From: Cephalopachus bancanus
Taxonomy: Eukaryota; Chordata; Mammalia; Primates; Tarsiidae
Assembly: GCA_027257055.1 (NCBI GenBank)
Contig: JAPVLO010000232.1
Span: 124,001 to 188,000, forward strand
Reading direction: 5' to 3'
Length of the DNA stretch: 64,000 bases
Notes under the pieces: model-generated
Told to the model about the DNA's origin: nothing
What the model saw: the letters and a program-made list of their open reading frames with translations, nothing else
Databases searched by the model: none
Part shown: one piece after another, positions 58,914 to 64,000 of the stretch
Layout: the number at the start of each line of letters is the position of its first letter
Numbering within the stretch: the stretch's first letter is position 1
Made by a program: the position numbers and the translations under genes

Positions 58914-61390
58914 CCATCCTGACTCGGGAGCCCGGAGGCGTGCAATCCCAGAGGGAGAGCCGGCGGAGGGACCGCGGCGGCAGGCGAGGGTGCCCCGGGG
59001 CTCACGGCTCGGGTCGGAAGCGGACCCAGACCGAGCGCAGAGCCCCGGCAGCGGGTGGGCCTCGCGGCTGCCGGCCCCGTCCCTCGTGGCCTCCCTTTCC
59101 AGGGGACGTCCCGGCCGGGCCCCTGCGCAGCCGAGGCCGGAGCGCGAGGCCAGCGGCGTCCTGACCGGGGGGAGCGGAGAAGGCGGCCCGCCGCAGGCCT
59201 CGGCTTCCTCCTCCGCAGAATAAGCCAAGGCCGGCGAGGCGGCTCACGCCTGCCGCCCCAGCAGTCTGGGAGGCAGAGGCTGGAGATCGCTTGAAACCAG
59301 GAGTTCATAGCCGGGCTCGGCGGCTCAGCCTGTAATCCCGCGCTTTGGGAGGCTGCGGTGAGTGGACTGCCTGAGCCCGCGGGTTCGAGACCCGCCTGGG
59401 CAACTTGGCGAGACCTCATCTCTACAATAAATCAAAAATTAGCGGGGCATGGTAGCACGTGCCTGTAGTTCCAGCTACTTGGAAGGCTGAGGCGGAAGGA
59501 TCGCCGGAGCCCGGCAGGTCGAGACGGGGAGCGGCCACTGCACTCCAGTCTGAGTGACAGAGTGAGACTCCAACTCAAAAAAAGAAAGAGAGAGAGAGAG
59601 AGAGAGAAAGAAAAGAAAGAAAGAAAGAAAAACCAGGAGTTCAAGACCAGACTGGACAATATAGCGACACCTCACCTCGACAAAAGAAAAATCAAAAAAT
59701 TAGTCGGGGGGGGGGTTCGCCCATAGTCCCAGCAATTCGGGAGGCCGAGGCTGAAGGACCACCCGAGCCCAGGAGGTCGAGGCTGCGGTGAGCCGCTGGG
59801 CTCCAGCCTGGGAGACACAGTGAGACCCCGACTCAAAAAAACGCGCAAATAGAGTAAACGGAGGATGCCGGCCTCTTTCGGGAGACGCTGGGCAAGCGGG
59901 CGGGAGAGAAAGCCGCGAGGCCGGCCAGGAGCCCCGCCGGGCCGCTGGGGGTCTCTGCTCCCGGATCCCCCTCGCGGGAGAACCTGGCCGCCAGGCCCTC
60001 CCGCAGCCGCGGGGCCCGGACCCGAGCGCCGGCCTCGACGCGCCCCGCGGGCGCCCGGCCGGGAGATCCCAGCGAGGCTGGAGGTGGCGTCTGCGGCCGT
60101 CGGGCGGGGCCCCGCGGGCCTCGCGGATTATCCCCGGGTCGCTGACCCAGATGTTGTTCTGGCGCGGGCCCGGCTTCGCTTCCCGCGTCCAGAGCGAAGT
60201 CCGGCAGGACGGCTCGGCCCCAAGTCGGGCACCCCTCGGGCTTGCGTCTTGGGACGCTTCCGAGGCGACGGCGCGTCGGTGTCGAATTGGGAGGGTCTGC
60301 GACCGGGACCGGCAGGCGTCTGGGGGCGCCTGCCGGCCCTTGCGAGCCTCCGTCGCCTCGCCTGTAAATGGGGCGCGCGCCCGGGCCAGAGGGCTGTCGG
60401 CGCTGGACGCATCGGAGTGGGGAAAGGGCCTCGCGACCGCGTTGTGGCCGCACGGCCCTTCCTCGGGGTCCTGCGGCCGCTCCCCGGTCTGGGGAGATCC
60501 AGTCGTCCCCTTTCACGGGCGAGGGCGCGCAGCTCGCGAGGGATGCGGCGGCCCTTTGCCGGCTCAGGGACCGCGTGGGGCGATGCGTTCCCCCTTCGGT
60601 CCCCGCGCCCGCCGCCCCCGGCCCCGCTCCCCGGGGCGGCGTCCCCGGCGCGCGCCCCTCTGCGCGGCGCCCGCGGTGCGCGGTGCCGCGGGCCCCAGCT
60701 CGCGAAGGCTTCCTCCGGCCGCCGGCCTCGGCGTCCCCCGGCTCGCCCCACGCCCCTCCGGCGCTCCCGGGGCTCCGCGCCGGGGAGGGGGAGGGGCGCG
60801 GCCCGCGTGGGCGTCCGCGCCCCGGGCGGGAGTCGCGCGATCGCCCCCCTGGTTTCTCAGAGGAAGCGTCCGAAGCCCAGCTGGGCCCCGATTCCGGGCT
60901 GAGCCGGCCCCAGGGCCGGGGTCTGGGGCTCCAGCCCGGGGCGCTCTCCTGTCGTCTGGGTTGGGCAGGGAAGGCCCCGGCCGGAGGTTCAGAAGCCGGG
61001 GGACGCCGAGGGCGGCGCCGCCCTCCCCCCGGGGCAGGGCCCGCGGGAACCGTGACCCGGGGACGGCCGGAGCGCGTGCAGGGGCGCCTGCGAAGAGGGC
61101 GTCGCGGGGCCCGGGGATGAGGCCGGGGGCGGGGGCGGGGAGGAGGCAGTCGGGCCTCGGCTGGACGGGCCAGAGACCGCAGTCCCGGGTGAGCGGACTC
61201 GGACAGAAACCCCGACGCACGTGCTCACTCCTGCGGGGCCGCCGAGATGGACGGGCCAGGCGCCGTCAGCCAGTGGGGGGGGCTCGGAGTTACCCACGGG
61301 ACACAGTGCTCACTCTCTGGGAACCGGCCGCGAGGCCCGGACCCCCACGAGGCGGCGTGTCCGCGTCACAGACACGTACGTGCACCCCGA
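58914..61390. promoter_or_regulatory. Second CpG-dense segment
   Basis: Apart from the nested Alu, the stretch is CpG-dense up to about 61.39 kb, where composition drops abruptly to AT-rich sequence. GGGGGCGGGGGCGGGG-type runs occur near 61124-61140. Open frames up to 416 codons have no motif. It is probably a continuation of the promoter domain. Confidence 0.5.
59225..59841 (+). mobile_element. Nested Alu pair, inner copy near consensus
   Basis: The older Alu (59225-59307 and 59630-59841) is split by a very well preserved lineage-specific Alu at 59308-59629. A 14-base perfect direct repeat AAACCAGGAGTTCA (59294 and 59630) flanks the inner copy. The tail is (GA)n/(GAAA)n. The inner copy has the perfect GCGGG-TTCGAGA-CCCGC T-arm at 59379-59395 and looks like the youngest Alu in the window. 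Confidence 0.92.
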
Positions 61391-62169
61391 ATTTAAATTG
61401 AAACGGACAAAATAATTAGAACATTTTTAAAAAGGGAATTCCTGAAGCTTTGCTCTTTGCTCTATCTCGCCGGCGTCCTGCGGTACCCAGGTTGCTGTGG
61501 GGACCCGGCCTCCGCCGGCGCTCGCTCGAGGGGCTGGGGCCGGGATGGAGCCCCCGGGCCCTGCCTGGGGAGCAGCCTGGGCCGGAGCCAAGGGTGGAGC
61601 CCCTAGAGCTTCCTGCAGAGGCCACCCCACCCGAGCCCGGCCCCTCCTCCGGTGGGCTGGCCGAGTCCCCTGAGGACCGGCCGTGTCTGCCTTGCGGGCA
61701 CCTGTCTTCCCACCTGGCTCTCTGGAAGGTGCTCCCGGAATCTGTGTCTGAGTGAATTAAAGAGCAAGGCTGGGGCAGAGTGCAGGCAGGACCAGCATGC
61801 GGCCAGAGGCTCCCTGCGGGGCCGAGACAGGAGGCCCCTGCAGAACGAGGTGACCCTCTCTCCATCATGGCTGCCTGACACCCCTCCTGGCTGGCAGTGG
61901 CCACACCTGGGCTCCCTCACAGCAGGTCATTTCAAGGGAAGCAGGAGCTCCCCTGTGATGACCTGGAGCCACGACAGCTCTTCCAAAGCTGATCTGGAAA
62001 TGCCTTTTCTGTCTTCCTTGGTCCCTTCGTGTGTTTTCTGCAAGTCATGCCGAGGAAGTGTGCTGTCACCAAAGAAACAGAGGCAGGAGGCTGTGCCCGC
62101 ATCCAAGAGCACAGCAGACGTTCCAGGCGGTTTCGGGATGTCACAAGCAATGCTAACTGGATTAATCCT
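61391..62169. other. Unique DNA, no gene seen
   Basis: Moderately GC-rich single-copy sequence after the CpG domain. A perfect palindrome CACGTACGTG (61373-61382) sits at the boundary. No supported gene. Confidence 0.6.
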
Positions 62170-62183
62170 AAATTAGCACATGG

Positions 62184-62779
62184 TCCCGGGCAAGGTGGCT
62201 CATGTCTGTAATCCCCGCGCTGTAGGAGGCTGAGGTGGGAGGATTGTTTGAGCCCAGGAACATAGCAAGACCCTGGGCAACACAGCAAGACCCTGTCTCT
62301 ACAAAAATACAAACAAGCCGAGCTTGGTGGCTCAGCCTGTAATCCTGCGCCTTGGGAGGCTGAGGTGAGTGGATTGCCTGAGCCCGTGGGTTCGAGACCC
62401 GCCTGGGCAACTTGGTGAGACCTCTTCTCTACAATAAATCAAAAAATTAGCCGGGCGTGGTAGCACGCGCCTGTAATTCTGGCTACTCGGAAAGATCGCC
62501 GGAGCCCAGCAGGTCGAGGCTGCGGTGGCCGGGAGTGGCCACTGCACTCCAGTCTGGGCGACAGAGTGAGACTCCAACTCGGGGAAAAAAATACAAACAA
62601 CAAAATGAAACAAAAACAGCTGGGTGTGGTGGGGTGGTGTGTCTATAGTCCCAGCTACTCAGGAGGCTGAGGCGGAAGAATCACCCACACCCAGCAGGTC
62701 GAGGCTGCAGTAGCCATGATTGTGCCATTGCACTGCAGCCTGGGCGACAGTGAGACTCTGACTCAACAAGAAAAAAGAA
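62184..62779 (+). mobile_element. Nested Alu pair with both target duplications
   Basis: The outer Alu is flanked by AAATTAGCACATGG (62170 and 62780). It is split by a young Alu at about 62317-62587 with the direct repeat AAAAATACAAACAA on both sides. The inner copy has the GTGGG-TTCGAGA-CCCGC arm at 62386-62402. Confidence 0.92.
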
Positions 62780-62793
62780 AAATTAGCACATGG

Positions 62794-64000
62794 CACCCAG
62801 GAGTGGAATCGCCCGGTCTTAGAATTCTGGACCCTAAAACAGAGACTACGGAGGCCTTCGCGGAACTCACATTCTCCTCGGGAGGAAAGCAGCCCCAGCC
62901 TCCACTTCAGAGGCCAAAGCCAGCAGAGATCAGGCAGGGCGGTCTGCCTCCAGACTGAGAAGCTGGCAGACTCAGCAGACACGTGCCCCCCAGCCTCCTC
63001 ATTCCGCCTTACACCGGCAGAGGTCCCTGGGTGTGGGCGCCGAGACCCCCCACGAGGCCACAGGATGAGGGGCTGGCGGTGGGCTGAGTGTCTGGGAGCA
63101 CTCCGCCTTTCCCTCCCCCGCCCCCTCCCAGGGTGCCAGGAATCTGTCCTCCCAGCCGACCTCCCAGGGGCCCCCGGGCCTGGACGCCTGTCCGGTGTTC
63201 TGGAACAGGGGTGCTGCCCTCCAGTCCCCACCCCACTGGGGCCCTGTCGCACATCCAAGCCCCAGCCGAGGCCACAGGCCGGCTGACGGGGTGTCTTTAA
63301 GGAATTGATCTCCACAAGTCCCTAAGTGTTTCTGGCCGTAAATCTCCACCGCTGGGCCTCTGCCGCATGAATGATTTAGCGCCTCGGAGGAGCTGGAATC
63401 GCCTTCCTGAGAGCCGGGGCTGGGTGGTGACATCACAGCCCTGGTGATGGATGGACCCTTTTCCAGCCCTAATGGGAAGGAGAGTGCACCGGGCCGTCTG
63501 GGAGGGGTCGCCGTGGAGCAAGTACCCATCTGGCTCCACAGACTTCTGGTTTGGGGGTCTCGCTGATGGGCCAGCCAGCTAATTGCCCTCCAAGGTACCC
63601 AGAGAAAGGGGGAGTCCATCTCTCCCTCCCAGCCCAGAGGGCCCCAGGCGCATTTCAGAGCGAGGACTGTCTTTCCAGTTCCTAAAGTACTCCAGAAAAA
63701 GGAGTGACACCAAGGGCCCTCCCCTGCTCTGGTGACTCCCCCCCCAACACATCCACTTTTTTCAAGAACCCTCTCAGGAAGTTCTTCACCACATCCCACC
63801 TAAATCTCTCCTGTTACCAGTGAATCCCATTTTTTCTCTGTATCCATCTGGAACTGACAGAGAACAGCTGGTCGTGACTGGCCATATGCTAGCACACATG
63901 GCGAACAAGGGTGGGCTCTGGGCCCCCTCTGCACCCAGGGCTCCCTCCCCCACCACCTTCCTCTGAACTGCCTTTATCGCAGTTCCACCGGCCTTTGGGG
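62794..64000. other. Unique DNA, no gene seen; possible conserved block
   Basis: There is no repeat and no supported gene. The stretch 63290-63490 contains TGACATCACAG and several AT-containing blocks in otherwise GC-rich DNA, in a way typical of conserved enhancers. The minus frame of 266 codons (62999-63799) has no recognised domain. Confidence 0.5.

Noticed and set aside
59379..59395. The tRNA-like T-arm as part of a tRNA gene or tRNA-derived SINE
   Set aside because: The rest of each copy is plain dimeric 7SL-derived Alu; no acceptor stem, D-arm or anticodon arm.
60151..61401. Plus-strand open frame of 416 codons
   Set aside because: Same composition effect; several overlapping frames of similar length and no recognisable motif.

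Overview
The window is nuclear DNA of a primate, on several independent grounds. It holds two coding exons of a vertebrate transcription factor, the hairpins of a vertebrate microRNA cluster, and about 30 dimeric 7SL-derived Alu elements, together with old L1, L2, MIR and Tigger fragments. The youngest Alus are neither the AluS/Y type of monkeys and apes nor the usual lemur or loris type. They carry their own diagnostic changes: a one-base shorter 5' region, an ACAATAAATCAAAAAATTA-like middle, and a CCAACTC end. By exclusion I infer a tarsier. The synteny (NRF1, then miR-182, miR-96 and miR-183 on the opposite strand) is that of human 7q32.

Layout. Positions 1-33158 (+) are the end of NRF1 (nuclear respiratory factor 1): the tail of one intron, a 125-bp coding exon (6240-6364), a 26.6-kb last intron, and the terminal exon with the stop codon at 33156-33158. 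The 3' UTR runs to about 35.0 kb. The introns hold an L1 fragment, many Alus (several nested), a small Tigger element, MIR/L2 relics and a cluster of homeodomain-type sites near 26.1-26.4 kb.

Positions 35-46 kb are intergenic: a 68-bp-period minisatellite (36.8-37.1 kb), a compact CpG island with paired CCAAT boxes and a CACGTG site (39.2-39.8 kb), and more Alus. Positions 46.0-51.2 kb carry the miR-182, miR-96 and miR-183 hairpins on the minus strand. miR-182 has a two-base deletion near the 3' end of its mature 5p strand relative to the human sequence. Between miR-182 and miR-96 lies a degenerate copy of the 3' half of the miR-183 hairpin.

Positions 53.3-61.4 kb are an unusually long CpG-rich domain that probably contains the promoter of the minus-strand pri-miRNA; a TATA-like box lies at 57084-57090. 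From 61.4 kb to the end there are nested Alus and unannotated single-copy sequence.

Together the window shows two convergent units. NRF1 is transcribed rightwards and activates nuclear genes for mitochondrial function. The miR-183/96/182 polycistron is transcribed leftwards toward the NRF1 3' end. Almost all longer open frames, including those of 200-470 codons in the CpG-rich part, are products of GC-rich sequence or Alu translation and are not annotated as genes.
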